A stretch of DNA of 64,000 nucleotides from Clavulina sp. PMI_390 (GCA_015039315.1 WIDE01000024.1:194931-258930); one strand, 5' to 3'; counted from the first letter of the stretch, positions 1 to 13,717 are shown. The notes: generated from the letters alone by a model not told the origin. Numbers and translations are program-made.

Positions 1-1267
1 CATGCGATGCCGAAATACGCCGCTGAGCGCTGGGTGTTTTCGTCTGAAGGAGAGTGGAAGTCGACGGGCTGGGTGGACGCGCGCTCGCTGGTTATCTTCC
101 CCGATTCTTGATTGCGCCATTTTCTCTATACCTCTTTTTCTCTTCTCTCATGATGCGTTGTTGGTTTTTTTTCTTTCTTTCCTCTCCTGGGGTTTCCTTT
201 GTTCTTACGCCAGTCATTGAGTAAACTCATGAATGCGCTCTGGCTGCGATTTACCCATTTATGCGTTCCTCTTCATGCTCATCTTTTTCGTCATTGTGTT
301 ATTCTTGCTGGTCCATGTCTTGAAACGTGCTTCATCCACCCATCCACCCCTTTGCTGCTCTTTGTACATATTCCCTCCTCGTCTGTAGTTCTAGTATTTG
401 GTGCTATATGAGATTTTACCACTTGTATATCGTCCACCAGCAGAGCATAAGAGCATATAATCTGCAGCTCTCCACAAACTTTGTTGTTGTTTCATGGAAC
501 AATCACGGTCCAAATAAGCGCACACAAACTGTATTGCTCGAACGTGACATTTTTCTGGGCAACGAATCGGACTTTACATTGACCATGAGAACAGCCTTCA
601 CAAGATACGCAATTAGTCTCGAGATCCTCTGTGAGAGCTCGTCCCATCTTTGAATCTCGATAAACGAGCTTCGTCGCATCATGTTTACCGCGTGTCAGCA
701 TCCCCGCTCAATCGACGCGCCGTCGCGCCCTTGTCATAACGCGACAGGATCTACACGTCACTCATGATTGAAATACTCCCGGCTTGTGGCGAATGATAAG
801 AAGCTTTTGTTGTTGTTGTGCTACGTAGAAGGATTCTGTAGAAACGCCATGGAGACTTGGAGATCTTGGAGCAGGCGGACTTAAGGATGACGGGCGAGCG
901 GAGCGGGGCGGGAGGATGGATGAATGTACCTTGGGGGTGAGTGAATGAGTCGCAAGGATGGAGCGCCTGGCTTGTGGTACCCTTTACCCTTGAGTTTCAT
1001 CTCCCCCCTATCCTTTTCCTTTCTCCTTTCTTCATCCCGACGCGCGCCACTTGCTTGTGTTCTAGCAAGCGTTTGAGTGCTAGTGCTGGTCACTGACATT
1101 CAATTTACCTCTTGTAGTCGATCGAGAGAGCGCAGCACACCTTCCACAGCCCACTTCATCACCCAGTCATCGTCGATCCTTGTCATCTGTCTTCTTCGTC
1201 TTTTCTCCACTCCCCATCATCAGCCAAACCCACTTCTCCCTCAACTGGTCATTTTTGAACGCACTAT
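1..1267. other. Intergenic / upstream region of the first gene
   Basis: No open frame here looks like a conserved or spliced protein. The last 120 bases before position 1268 are rich in C and T with many CATC/CTTC runs, as is common in fungal promoters and 5' leaders. The left edge may hold the 3' end of a gene outside the window, but nothing supports a specific one. Confidence 0.4.
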
Positions 1268-4200
1268 ATGGCTTCCCATCATCGTACTCACTCGTACACT
1301 GACCCCAACGCTCATCCGCGCGACCAACGTCATAAAGAGAATGTGCTGCCGTCCCTCCTGGAAGATGGCCCGACTCGCGGTCGTCCTCCTGCGCGACGGG
1401 GGCGCTCCGCACGTGAAGCGATGTTCCGTTACGACGTTTGGCGTAAGTCTCCTCTTCCTGTCTTTCTGATTGAGAACGCCTCTGTGCTAACATTCACACT
1501 TGTATCGCCTACAATTATGTGCCCAGACGATGGAACGGATGACGATGAATTTTCCGACCATGATATCCATATCGTGCGCTACTTTTCACCCGAAGTCCAT
1601 ACATCCCCGTATAGTCTCGATCAAGAGACTGTAACTGAGACAGCCCCAGACCTTCATCTGGAACAAAGTCACTCCGACGACTCATTCTCTGATATTTCCC
1701 CATCCCCTCCTCCTTCGACCGCGTACGAGTCTACCACCCCATTACCTTCCTCGCCGATCGAATCACTTTCTTCAATCCAATTCGGCCATGCGCAGATGCA
1801 TGCTAGCGTTGGTCCTGAAAATGCCGATTTTACTCGCATGATTTCGTTGGAGCTGGATTCCTCTCCTGCTACCTCAGACGAAGCTGTTTCAGCTTTGGGC
1901 GAATCCCTTCAGCGGTCATCTCCCGCGGCATTTCCGGACGCGCGAGCCTCGACTCAGGGTAGTCGACGCGATGCCCCTACAATAGAGTTACCATCAATAG
2001 AAGAAGTGGAGGTAGCGGGACCAAGCGGTGGTGGTGAAGGGAGTGCACAAATATTGGGACAGCCACGCGACGATTGTTTGGCTCCTCGCTCTTTGTACTT
2101 TTCCCCTTTATCACTTCCCTCCAAGTCTGATACCATCGTCAAAGGCTCCCCCTTTGGAGAGGGACAAGCGCTAGCATCGTCCGAGTGCTCATCGACGCAT
2201 ACTACCCTTTGTACATCCATAATCCCATCACCGCCAAGAATTGGTTCTATACCTCTCATAACCCCCATACCCTTGAAGCCCACCTCAGGCTTCGCTGAAA
2301 ACACTGATACCCTTGAGCCGGAAAACATACCTCCTGTGGAAATTGCACCCAAATCCATATCCCAGGAGGAGAGCGTGGTCACACCTAAGGCCCTCTTCTC
2401 GCCTGAAGCTCTGTTTCTCCCTCAACCACCAATATCCCCCCTCTCCCCCTCCTTGCCGATTGCGCCTGCTTTATCCAGTAACCCTCTCGTCTCACAACCT
2501 AACCCCATTGTACAAATGCTGCCTTCAACCACCCACAGCCACAACCACGATCACAACCACCCCAATTCAGTAATGACCCCCTCTGCTAGCAGGAAGCCCA
2601 GGCAAGCCGAAGATGTTCCTCCACTACCCTCCTCAGCTGGACTCGATTTCCTTGGGGCTCTCCAGACTGGCAGTATCGTCCCTGATGCAAACGCTGCAGT
2701 AGCAAATGATCTAGTCAGCGGAGACTCCTTTGCTTTTGCATTTGGTAACTCTGCACTGATGACACTTGCGGGCCCAAGCACCGGAGTCGTTGATCCCGCC
2801 CCTTCTAATTCCGTACCAGAGTCATTTGAGGCGGACTTCACTATGCTGCAAACCGCTGATTCGTTCGGTTTGGCACGAGGCAATAGGGTTGACTCTTCCT
2901 CGTCTGGCGGAACCACGGACACGGCCAGCATACCGCCATCTTCAACGCCGGACCCCCTGGCGTTGGTTAGGCGAGGTAAAGCTCCTTTGAAGCTTTCAAA
3001 AATCAAACCTTGCGCGGGTTCTGGGGTAGACGTCAAAGCGGTTGGGTCTTCTTTGGATGACAAGTTATCCTCGACCCCAGGTTTACCTGCGCCGACGACT
3101 GACACCACGCCAAGTGTGCCTGCCCCTGATATCGATGTTCCCTCTGATAGCCCTAACCAAGTGTCGGTTGCACCTCACCCTCCTCCATTATCTATGCCTA
3201 GTACCCACAAACTGTCGCTCGTCGAGCTCATCGCGCAGCGACATCGAGCAAAGTTAGCAGATGATGCAGCTGGTATCGTCCGCCAACCTCCTAAGCAAGA
3301 ACCTGAAGGCGAGGATGAAGTCGTCGAGGAGGTCCCCAAAGCGGACGAATATGGCCGTCCATATGTGGTTGAGCATCCATGGATGCCGAGTTGGCAATCT
3401 ACATCGGTGCAGGATGGGGGGCAAGCTGCTGGTTCTGACACCATACCAACATCTATGCAGCTACCTCTCAATCCTACGGCGCATACCGAGGTGATGGAAG
3501 CCGAATCTATCACACCAGTGGGAGACGATGATGATCCACCTCCACCTCCTGCGAGCACGCGTCCTCGCCTTTACCCTGTTCCAGATGGGACAAATGTGCC
3601 TGGCGGTCTCGTCACCATACCATTCAACCTCGATCCCTTTCAGTCTCAGTGGTTCCCCCGCCCTCCAGCCATCAGCCAGGGTAGGCATGAAGCTTACTCT
3701 GGACGGCTTTTCACCGCGATGACGTATGACGACCAAGACAATACATCAATCCCTGAAGCATGGAATCCCCTTGGATCCGCATACTCACCAGGACGAGAGT
3801 CGAGGGACCAGCGGAAGGCTGAGCACTATGCGCATGCACAAAGCCACGATTTGTCCAGCGCTGAGGGCCGCAACGATCCTGATGAGATAGCGCTCACCAT
3901 CAACTTTTCAGATCACCCACCACGCTATACATACCTCGAGCATATGCAGCCTTGGGTGGATGACGAGGGTAATATCGACCCGAGTGTAATGGATGAAGCG
4001 CCATTTGGATACAAGCTTCCAACGAGGTTTCGGTCGACGAAGTGGGCATCAGTTGATGTCGTTCAGGCGGTAGTGAAAAAAGAGGACGGTATCTGGGATC
4101 TGTGGATGGCATTGGGTGCAGATGATCGCCCCAAGGAGATCGAAACTGCTGTGCCTGCGGAGATGCCGATATCTGCAGGGTCTCTGGCTTCAAACAGCAC

Positions 4201-5523
4201 TACCCTAAAGCGAAAACACTCCACATTGGACAGTTTAGCCGCGCATGATACTTCCTCCCTACCTGTGGCTGGCGGGTCCCCTACCTCCAAAAAGCAAAAG
4301 CTCAGCACTCCCCTCCCAACGATCGATAACCGTGCATATTCTGCCGCCATGCTGCCCCTTCCCGACATTGGTTGCTCCACGCATCGCCTGCGATCCCCAC
4401 TACCCTTCCCACTCCATCGGCATGATGAGGTTCGTTCGCCCAACGACTCCATCCGCCAGCAGCTACAGCGTGGTATCAAACGATGGGCCTGGAATCCTAC
4501 GACCCAAGAGGATAGTCAGCTTGCTGAGCATCAAAGATGGAACATGAAGCTCTTACTTCAGCGGCAGGGTTATCTCGCCCCAGCACCTCGACTCAAGTTC
4601 GACCCTGATTCAAACGTGGCGCTCGCGCAAGCGCATTTTGGTATCACACCAGATCCAAAAGAGGCATTTTACATGCGATATGGGCGTGATGCTGTCCCAG
4701 ACGAGAAATGGGAACGGCCTGTAGAAATGACCCTGCCAAGGATCTCCCCGTTGTTTGATCCACAATACTATCCGAAAGACGCCACTCCCGAGGAGCGGAA
4801 GATTCTTTGTAAGATTCCATTAGGTTCTAAGTAAGGTTTAATCCCTGACCAGTAATGCCCCATTCTAGTCGACAAGCAAACGATTGCAATGGACAACAGT
4901 GAGTGGCTACTTGTCTCTTTGTAGGCTCGGCTCTGACGATTCTGATAGGTCGACGAGCCACTCGCAAGGAAAAGATCGCAAACTATAATCGCTATATCTC
5001 AGAACGTATGTCTTATATTCTCCGCCTTCTGGTGTCAATGATTTATCCAATCGTATCACTAGTCAAATCCGGAATCCCTGAATTTGAACGCGTTATTGAG
5101 AAAACCGAACAACTCATCAGGCGAGACCCCGATGTACACGCGGATCCGCTTCCAATCTCCCACCCTATACCGAAATCAGCGAGGGCTCGTGAGAAGCAAA
5201 GAGCTTCTGACGAACCTCTACCTTACCCCAGGAAGGAGCTGTCTGCTATGGATCGTAGCATTATTCACTCAAACCAACTCATGCTGCTGAAGAAGATGCG
5301 TCAAAAAGCGCGCGAGCTGCAAGAGATCGTGAAGGCATTCGAACTGGCTCAGGGTCGCCCTACGACAGAAAATTTCTCTACCGATGCTTTGATGTTACCG
5401 AGCGCTGCAGGGGATCACGGAAATATAGGTGATTTCGAGTACGTGAACTAGAGCCTCTCTTTGAGTATGACTGTCGCTGACTTTTTTGACTTTAGAATGT
5501 TAGAGCTACCGCTCGTTTTGTGA
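1268..5523 (+). CDS. Large intrinsically disordered protein, unknown function
   Basis: Reconstructed as six exons giving 1320 residues: 1268-1442, 1527-4823, 4869-4898, 4949-5005, 5063-5438 and 5496-5523. Most of the protein is low-complexity Ser/Pro/Thr with acidic runs, and it has a His/Asn-rich patch near 2529-2565. The last 200 or so residues look more ordered. They contain a basic stretch (NSRRATRKEKIANYNRY) and a helical, probably coiled-coil end rich in Glu, Lys, Leu and Gln. The intron at 4824-4868 has a weak donor (GTTCTA), but using it joins the frames and the total is divisible by three. Without it, the protein would stop at 4834 and a separate short gene would begin at the ATG at 4889. 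The first intron is 84 nt, in frame and without a stop, so it could be retained. I do not recognise a domain. The composition suggests a nuclear regulatory or scaffold protein, which is inference only. Confidence 0.65.
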
Positions 5524-5827
5524 ACTCTGCCCAAGAGCACGGACTATTCTCTTCATTTTAGCCAAACCTTCGTATACTATCAGCATTTGCTGTTACACTT
5601 CTACGCTGTTACTGGTCTTAATTAGCTCATTACTTTCTGAGGCATCACTACTAGAATAAGTGGCCTAACTGTATCGAGCTAAATCATTTGATTTACTAAT
5701 TACACAATCACATAGCATATCCATAATACCCAAAGAGACGAATGTGGGCTCACCAATAATCGCATGGTATAAATTATGGCTCGAGGCATAAAAGGCTGCA
5801 TGTCTCACAAAATGGCAAGATATTTGG
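5524..5827. other. Convergent 3' intergenic region
   Basis: AT-rich spacer between two convergent genes (plus strand on the left, minus strand on the right). It probably holds both 3' UTRs. No coding or RNA signal was seen. Confidence 0.4.
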
Positions 5828-8800
5828 CTATGCCTTATGATGAGGTTCAGCTGCTCCCCTCCCGCGTCCTTGCCCCCGTATCTGGCTTTGCCCGCGACCC
5901 CTTCCGTGTAGGGAAGCAGGCTCCAATCGACTAAGCAATGGCGCCTGGGGAGGGATCCGATCTTGCAAGCTCTGCAAGGGATTTTTTCGCTCGTCTGACG
6001 CAGTGGTGTTGGTGAATGGTTCTCCACTGAGACGTTCCAAAAGCGATTTGGAAGAGGTTGCAGCTGATGTCCCTTCTATCTCCTCCAATGCTCGCCGAGG
6101 TGAACGCCCCTCTATCCTAGAGGAGAGCTGTGACGGTGCGCTGGTATCCATACGAGAGACCAAGCTGGGCCGTTTTGGCACCGAGGCACTTGACTCGTTC
6201 GGCTTGGGAGCGTGAATCCGAGCGAGTTTGACTGGTCGTCTTTCAGGATCCAGACTTGGCTGAGTTTCGGGCTGTGAGGGATTTGTATTGGTGGAGCGAG
6301 TACGAGCGGTTCGATCAAGTTTAATTCGGTGAGGTTTAGGGATGGGCTCATCATTGAGCTGTGGTGTGGACCGTTTGGTCAAAGTGTGAGATATAGGTTC
6401 TGAGGGAAGAATCCTGTCATCACGTATGGTCCCGTCATGGTCCAAATGGTCTTGCCGGGAATGGCTTAGCGTTGAGGGGATAGGGGGAGTTCGCGGCAGA
6501 CTGGGTGTGCGTGGGGAATGGCGCTCGTATCGTTCGACCGCTTGCTCGCTAGCCTGACGACTCAAGGAAGGTAAGGACAGTGCATGCCCATCCCCACCAG
6601 ATTGATTGAGCGCAGGAGTGAGAGGTGGGGTCCCTTCATGGGAAAGAGATGAATCTCTAGGAGTCCCGGGGTCTCTCTCGGGACGGGGTGGTGTCCCTTG
6701 AGGCGACTGAAATCTTGATGGACGATACGACGAACGCCTTTCGAGGAGCGATGGGGAAGACTTCCTTGGTTCTCCATAGGCTTTTCCATCATTGAATAAC
6801 CTGGAGCCGGTTGAACCAGATGGATCTTGAGGTGGAGTCGGAGACCGATAGGTATGACGCACAGGGGAATGTGCGCGATTAGGACTTCGACCCCTGCTAT
6901 CATTTTTCGGGGTTCGCTGCCGATCATCTTCAGGCCATCGTCGAGGGGGAGTCATATCGGGACTTCTTCTGAAATCCCCAATGGAGGCCTTAGAATCTCC
7001 ACGAGAGTAGTCTTGCGAGTTGTAGTGCTCAATACCACGGCCCCTCCCTCCCCCCCACTTGTCTGTCCAACCTCGGTCGTACTCAGACCTCTGGGGGTAG
7101 TCTCTTGCGTTGGAGCGAGGGGGTGAGTACCGCCGAGGCGGAGAGCGTCGACTATCAATTCGTTCTTCTCGACTAACATTTTCCAAGGGTGGTTCAATCT
7201 CCCCACGGCCTGACTTCTGATAGGCTGGTGAGCCAGACCGTGCTCTCTGGCGTGGCGAGGGAGGGTGCACGGATTGGTCCTGTGCAAAAGCACCATTGTG
7301 CCTATACGTCCCACGCCCTCGTCCCTGCCATTGATCTGAATTCGAACCCTGAACAATACGGCCTCTTGAGTAGTACCCCGATCCTCTGTCTGGAGAACTG
7401 GCGCGATAAGAGTTTGACCAAGGCCGATAAGGCGGGGATTGAGAACCTTTGGATCGGTGGGGTGGTCGTCCATATGAATCACTTGCTCTCCTCGGAGGCG
7501 AGTAGTGTTGATTGCGAGGTGGTGACCAGCCGCTTCCAGAGTTTCGACGCGGACGTGGAGGGGATGCCATTGGGGACTGAGGTCGGCGATATTGAAGTAC
7601 TCCGCCACGTACACGGTTTTCGTCTGATTGTCGCGAGCCTACTCCATTTGTACCATGCATTCTAAGGGAGCTGGTGGATTCATTTGACGTAGGTGGATGA
7701 CGACGATCATCTAACGAATCCTGGCGAGTGGGGCTGAGCAATTGAGGGCCTTCCGAGGAAACTGCCGCAACCATGTTGTGATCCTCTGTGCTTCCGCCTA
7801 ATGAGAGGTTCTGGATACAGAGTTTTTGATCAGATGAGACTCGGCACGGCTACATAGAAATGTTCACCTGAACTGAATTTTTCCGGAAGGTTTGCCAGGC
7901 AAGCAATACAGCGGGGTCAGTTGAGGTTTGATTCTCGGTTGGAGGAGCCTCGCCCGAGGTTTGGTGATGGGCCTGGGGCGTTTCAATCTGTGGAGTAAGT
8001 TGACGAGAAGATGCTTGTAATGTTTCTGCTCCTCCTTGAGCCCCCCCAGGGTCCACAATAGCCTGAGGAGAGGCAGGAGGTTCTTGTTGAGGGACAGCCT
8101 TGATTGACGCCGCTTTAGGCCGGGCTATCACCTCATTCGCTTTGGCCCGTTTCATGGCTCTACCCTCTTGAGACTCGGCGAAGTCGTTTTCAAGTTGTGC
8201 TAGTGACCTTTTGCGGGGGGTGGCTGCTGGAGGTGAAACCGGTGGGGGCTTGGGGGGAAGCGGATGAGTGAGCACAGGAATCGCGGTGGTGGTTGAGGGG
8301 CTGTTGGCGGTGGAAGCGACGGGTTTGGATGAAGGCAAACTCGCAGGATATGCGGAAAAAGGGAGGGAGTTCTGGAACGACCCTTTCGAAGCGGAACGGA
8401 ATATGGGAGTAGCAGGAGCGCTGGGAATCAAGGGAGCAGACAGAGTAGGGGATACAGCGCGAATGGGGCTACCTGGAAGGACAGGGTCGAGGCGAGCCGG
8501 CCCGCTATATACCTTGTCTGGTGAAGAGGCTGAGCCCTGAGTTATGAACGGCAAGGTTGGGGATTGCTGATTAGCTTCGTTATCAAGCGCATCAATGATC
8601 GAGCTGTGTATGCTTTCCAGAGTCATGCCTTGATCAGGGATATGAATTCTGGGACGCTTGCGAGGCGGCTCTCCCTTCCCAATTAGCACTTGAGACTCAT
8701 CATGAGCATATAGGTCGTCGAGCTCGTCAATTTCATCGATCCCATCATCATTCGCGGTCGGGCTAGGGGATCGGGCACGTTTAGGTGATAGGATTGTCGC

Positions 8801-10279
8801 CACAGGGGGAGATAACTGCTTCGTGATGGAGACAGAACCTGAAGCCAATTCTTCAGGCGGAGGTGCCTCAGAAAGAGCTCTAGGACGCGACGAAGGTGTA
8901 GGAGGGGGAATCGACGCATCTCTAGCGCTATGCGGCCTTTGCGGTGGGAAACTCCGGGGAGGGGAGAACTGTATTTGAGGAAGGTACTGTCTCCAAAGCC
9001 CCCCCGACACTGGGCTAGATGGTGTTCCCACATCTCTGTTCGGTTGAAGGGATGGGGGAGCTTGCATGGAGGGTGTCTTAGAGCGACGCGAAACTTCTAC
9101 GTGCAGTAAAGTTGGCATTTGGAGTTCCGGGGGCTCCACTTTGACCCCGATATTATCCTGCATCTGAGGCTCTTCCTTCTTGACTGCCTCGTAGGGATAA
9201 CTTATCCCAATAATTGGGCCAGCCTCTTCTTCTTCTTCCTTCTTCACAATGGGTAGATCCTTCGATACGCTGTCTTGCGGTTGCGGTAGCGAAATCATTG
9301 GATCACTTATGCTGGGCTCTGGTGAGTGTGGAGTAGTGGTGGATACTCGTTCTTGTGCGGATTGTACACCAACCTGCGGAGCAGTGGCGGATAACAGAGC
9401 GCCTCGCTCCTTGAGCTCAGCTACCTCGCCCCATGCAGCTTGAGCTTCTGCGACATCGAGGTAAAGGGCATACAACGGTTCTGGACGGTTCTGAAGGGGA
9501 ACTGATTCCACAGGTGCAGTCTCGGGAGATGGCGCATTCTCAGATGGAGCGGCAGATGATTCAAACGCTCGCAGTGGGAGGTCTGTGAGGGCTGCTTGCG
9601 CTATCGTCGGCACGGGTTGCTTTAGGCCGGCAAGGAACGAAGGAAGGGATGAGGGTGTAGATGTTGAGGGTGGTTTGGGGTGCGAGGGCGAGATAGATAT
9701 AGAAGTTGAAGTCGATATGGAAGTGGAAGGAACTATGACTGACGGAGTCGCAAGGGGAGGGCTGTTGGAAGCCTGTGGGTGGGAGGGGTTGATGAATTCC
9801 TGAAAGAAGCGTTTGAACGATCCTTTTTCATAGCCCGGATCCTTTGGTTGAGAGGTCTCGGGTGTCTCCGCTTGCGGAGGCTGCTGCTGCTGGGGGGTTG
9901 ACGATGGTTGCGACAAGTCAGAACTTGGGGTGAGCCCGTGGCCCATCATGAATCTCTTGAAGGCGGCTGACTCTGGAGAGGCACTAGGGTTGCTTGAAGC
10001 TTGGGATGCATGGGACCATTGGAATTTGGCAAACGAGGGAGGAGATGATGGAGGCGGGGGCGCGGCGGCGTTCAATAGGGATGGAGAGGAAAGCCCCGAG
10101 ATAAGGGAGCGGCGCTCAACCACCCCATCAGACGATCGTGTGTTGGCGGAACTAAGCGCGTTGCTGTGGAAGGAAGTAAGGGTTTCGGAGGCCGAGCTGG
10201 TGGTGGATAGGTTTGACGTCGCGTCCAAGTCGCGCGGCCCTCCACGTTCGCGGGGATCGACTTGTTTCCCTTTATCCAT
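5828..10279 (-). CDS. Very long Ser/Pro/Arg-rich protein with RG-rich C-terminus
   Basis: Two exons (10279-7868 and 7810-5828) separated by a 57-nt intron give 1464 residues. The join is certain in frame: the first exon ends after a Gln codon, and the second opens at once into the same frame as the downstream long ORF. The first half is Ser/Pro/Gln-rich with several acidic patches and short basic clusters such as PRKRPR and TPRKRS that could be nuclear localisation signals. The second half is dense in Arg, Ser, Pro, Gly and Tyr (repeated SPPR, RSPP, YSPP-like units) and ends in an RGRGQ/RGQGRGRG tail. RS and RG content of this kind is typical of RNA-associated nuclear proteins, but no folded domain is visible and I do not assign a family. 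The gene is convergent with the disordered protein to its left. Confidence 0.75.
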
Positions 10280-10835
10280 ACTGGGTGTGAGGCACTAGCG
10301 CTACGGAGGGACGCGTAACTATTTGAGGCAGATCAAGTCGGGTGGGTGCCTGGAGTTTGCCGATCTGAACCTCGCCTGCAAAAGCCCTCGATTGCGAAGA
10401 GAGTGGCTTACCTGCTCAGAATATCGTGAACAAAACGCTCTCTACCACGGAGCCCGAGAGTATGCTAGCGTTTGAAGAGCCGAAAGTATGCTGAATATAA
10501 TGGGTACGATATGCTAGTGGTGAAACACAGGAAGCCGTGCTAGGGCTGTCCTCCCTACAGAACCAAACCTTGAAGAACACAATAAATTAGCGCGGTAGAG
10601 ATAACGTTCAGCAAGTAAGCTAAAGCGAGAAGTTGCAGTCGAGTGGCGCCAGCTCAAGGTGTGCTTAGAGAGCGGTCGAACCCGGCAGGTAGTGGATAAG
10701 AGTCGCAGTGCGCCACAAAGTTGGAACACTGTTCGGGCTTCGAGCCCGAGGCGAGTGACAAGCTTCGACATGCAGCGTGCCCGCCACACAGAGCCACTGA
10801 GGGGCCTACATTATCATATGATACAAAAAACGCGC
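10280..10835. other. Intergenic, promoter of the long RG protein and 3' of MRD1
   Basis: Spacer between two minus-strand genes. Short open frames occur but none is conserved-looking or spliceable, and no tRNA-like fold was evident by eye. Confidence 0.35.
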
Positions 10836-13717
10836 CTAAACAGCAATAAATTCTTCCCCATCATCCCCTGCATCCTTGTTGCTATCCAGAACGTCCATAT
10901 CTAGCTTCCTCTTCCGGCCAGGACGCTCCTCCTTTCCATCACCATAGCCCGTCTTGATGCGTTCTCGAAGCACATCCAGGTCTCCCCCTGCCCCGTTATC
11001 TTCAGCCCATTCAACGACGACGTGGCGCCCCAGCAAGTGAGTATGCCTCAGGGCTGCCATCGCGTTGTCTGCCTCCTTGTGGGAGACAAACTCGAGGAAC
11101 GCGAACCCACGCGAACCAGCGTTGAACTTCTTTGGAAGCCGTACTGATTTGAGCTGACCGTGGGCCCTGAAAATCACAGAGCATGAATGATTCCCAAGCC
11201 AGTATGAGTGATGTGGGAAAAACAACGCGAAGATGACAGGCACGAGGCGAAGTGAACAAGCGACATACCCAAATAATGTCCGAACATCTTTTTTCGTTGC
11301 CTCGAATGGCAAATTCTTCACGATTATCTTTGTCGAAGCATTCTTCGGCTTTGTCGTCCCAGATTCTTTCTGCACCTCCTCGACACCTCTTTGAGCGAAC
11401 TTGGCGACTAATGAATGCCCATCAAGCACGAATCCCTCAATCGTAACAAGAGCCTTTTTCGCTGCTTCCTTGTCCTTGAAGCCCACAAAGCCATAGCCCA
11501 TGCTGAGGGTTCCTCCCGGCCGCTTGGGATCGGGCTTCATCTGCACCCGAGCAAAGGCGAAGGATGGAAGGTGCTGCAAGGTCTTCACAAGCTTCTCCGT
11601 CGTCGTCCCGAAATTGAGATTCTTGATAAAGATCGTAGCACCAGCTGCTGCTTCCGCAGGACCCGAATCATCGCCTCCCGCGGCGGTACCAGATGATGTG
11701 GAGGCACCAGCTCCGCCCTCTGGAACAAGCACAGGCTTGACCCCAGAGCTAATACGCGCGTCATTTGTACCAGTGCCGCTCTTGAATAACCCTGCAGGGG
11801 CTCGTTCGAGATAAATAATCGAGTTCTTCAGTCTCCGATACTTAACAGCGTTGAAGGCTTTCCCAGCATCAGTCGCGTTCATAAACTCCACAAGGGCGAT
11901 AGTACCGGCAGGTGGTAGGAGTAGGCGGGATATATCGCCATGAGGGCTGAAGATCTCTGTCAGTTCGGAAAGGGTCGTCCCATATGGAATATTCTTGACA
12001 AGCATGATCGTGTCACTCCGCTGCTTCGTATTGAACGCGTTAAGGTCGACGCCCTCCTGAATAACAGCAATAAAAGACATATTAGTACCAAAATTAAGGA
12101 ACTCTTCTTCGACATGAGACTCACGTCCTCCAAGTACTTCTTCGTCTCCTGGATAACATGAGTTTCCGCAAGTGCCATTTTCACAGCTGCATCATCCCAA
12201 TCAGGGTTGAGAATATCGGCCTTTGAGATCTTGAGCCGATCTGCCACAGATGACACCACGGCATCGCTCTAACAACCATCAATGCCATAATGCGCGTAAG
12301 CCACTGCCGCGACGTTCCAATATCGACGCAAATAACCCACATTCATGTAGAGCATGCTCCAATTAAAGTCCTTGCCCGCATTCTCCTTGAGTTTCTGCAT
12401 TTTTTGGTCTTTCACAGACTGCTTGTCGTTAGGATCTGCCTCTCGTCGCCGACTAATTGCGGGCATGGCGTGGAGAATCCGCCCCTGGAACGTGCTCTTG
12501 TGCATGGCCCGCTGGGCAGCGATGGCCGCGTCCGCGGAGGAAAACGTAACGAATCCCATGCCTTTGGATGTCTGAGAGGCCGCGTTGATGGGTATATGAG
12601 CCTGTTATTCGCAGAGCTTCGTTAGAATGTGAAGGAGTAGGCAGTGAAATATATAATGAGAACGCACCTGGACAACCTGCCCAAATGGCGCGAACGCTTC
12701 TTCAAGATCAGAGGTTGTACAAGAATATGCTAAATTGCGGAGGTACAGCCGAGGGCTTTTCTTCAGTTGGTCCTCTATCGACTCCCCGGGCTCGGCGGGT
12801 ACCTCGGCGGGAGGTTCATCAGGTGTTTTCCCATTCGTTGAGCGGGCATCCTCGGGCAAATCATTTTCAGCAGCTGCGGAATTTTCTGAGCCGAGGGCAC
12901 TAGACGCCATTCTTCGCCTCATCCACTCGAGATCGGAAACGGCGTCGTATTGCTCTGGCCCGTCGCCGTTCTCCATCAACTCGTCCTCCGGAAGGGCCTT
13001 CGATTTACCCTTTGTATCATGAGCACGAGGATTTGGGATTGAAGTAGACGTTGAGGAAGTTTGTTCGTCGTTGGATGAGATGGTTTCTGAGGTAGAGGTT
13101 TCGTTATTCGCCCAGCTTCGCTCCTTTTTGGTGCGTGGCTTCATGACATCGAGGAACTCGGATAGAGAGGCATCCTTTATCGAAGGTTTAGGCTTTGAGG
13201 AGCTACCGGCCTCGTCATCGACGTTCACTCTATTGGGTGTGGCCGGCTGGTGGCTTTTTCGGGAATCAGAGTGGAGCCTTTGTCGCTTGGCTGGACGCTC
13301 TGAAGTTTTGGACTGCAATTATCGAAAGCAAATTCATTGGGGAAGAAAATATGGGAACTTTATGTTTCAATACGCATGTCGCTAGGTGCAAGAGTCCGCG
13401 AATCACTCACAGGGTCAACGATCAAGACACTAATGCGGGAGGTATCAATGTAGGACCGATCGAAGTATGACTTTGCTTTGGCAGCTTCAGTATCAGATTT
13501 GAATCCCACAAAGGCAAATCGACGAGAGGTCCCATCAGATTTGTGGACCAGCTTGACATCGGTGATGGTTCCTCCCTGTGTCGAGAAGTGCTCGCGGATT
13601 CGTTGGTCGGAGATGTAATGTGGGAGGTTCTTCACTATCAGCCGACTCCTAGGAGACACAGAGAGCATGCATCAGACATAGCAGCAAGGCATTGGAAGCA
13701 GAGAAGAGCTTGTACAT
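10836..13717 (-). CDS. MRD1: Multiple RNA-binding domain protein Mrd1 (five RRMs)
   Basis: Seven coding segments give 802 residues: 13717-13716, 13648-13411, 13312-12668, 12601-12341, 12268-12125, 12056-11269 and 11166-10836. There are five RRM domains. RRM1 is at the N-terminus (SRLIVKNLPHYISD), RRM2 near residue 270 (LYLRNLAYS), RRM3 near 445 (IMLVKNIPYG), RRM4 near 570 (TIFIKNLNFG) and RRM5 near 680 (KIIVKNLPFEA). Between RRM1 and RRM2 lies a long Ser/Lys-rich linker, and the C-terminal tail is basic (RPGRKRKLD). Mrd1 is known in yeast to bind pre-18S rRNA and be needed for small-subunit processome cleavage; the order and number of RRMs and the MSR-[LI]-IVK start match that family. The ATG is split by a 67-nt intron (AT at 13717-13716, G at 13648). 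The alternative start at 13668 reads through the intron and adds an unconserved MLSVSPR leader. Confidence 0.93.

Noticed and set aside
2551..3108. Minus-strand frame of 185 codons inside the first gene
   Set aside because: Antisense shadow of a biased-composition coding exon, without splice or homology support.
13649..13668. ATG at 13668 as the MRD1 start
   Set aside because: It reads through a good intron and adds residues not found in the family; the split ATG gives the exact conserved start.
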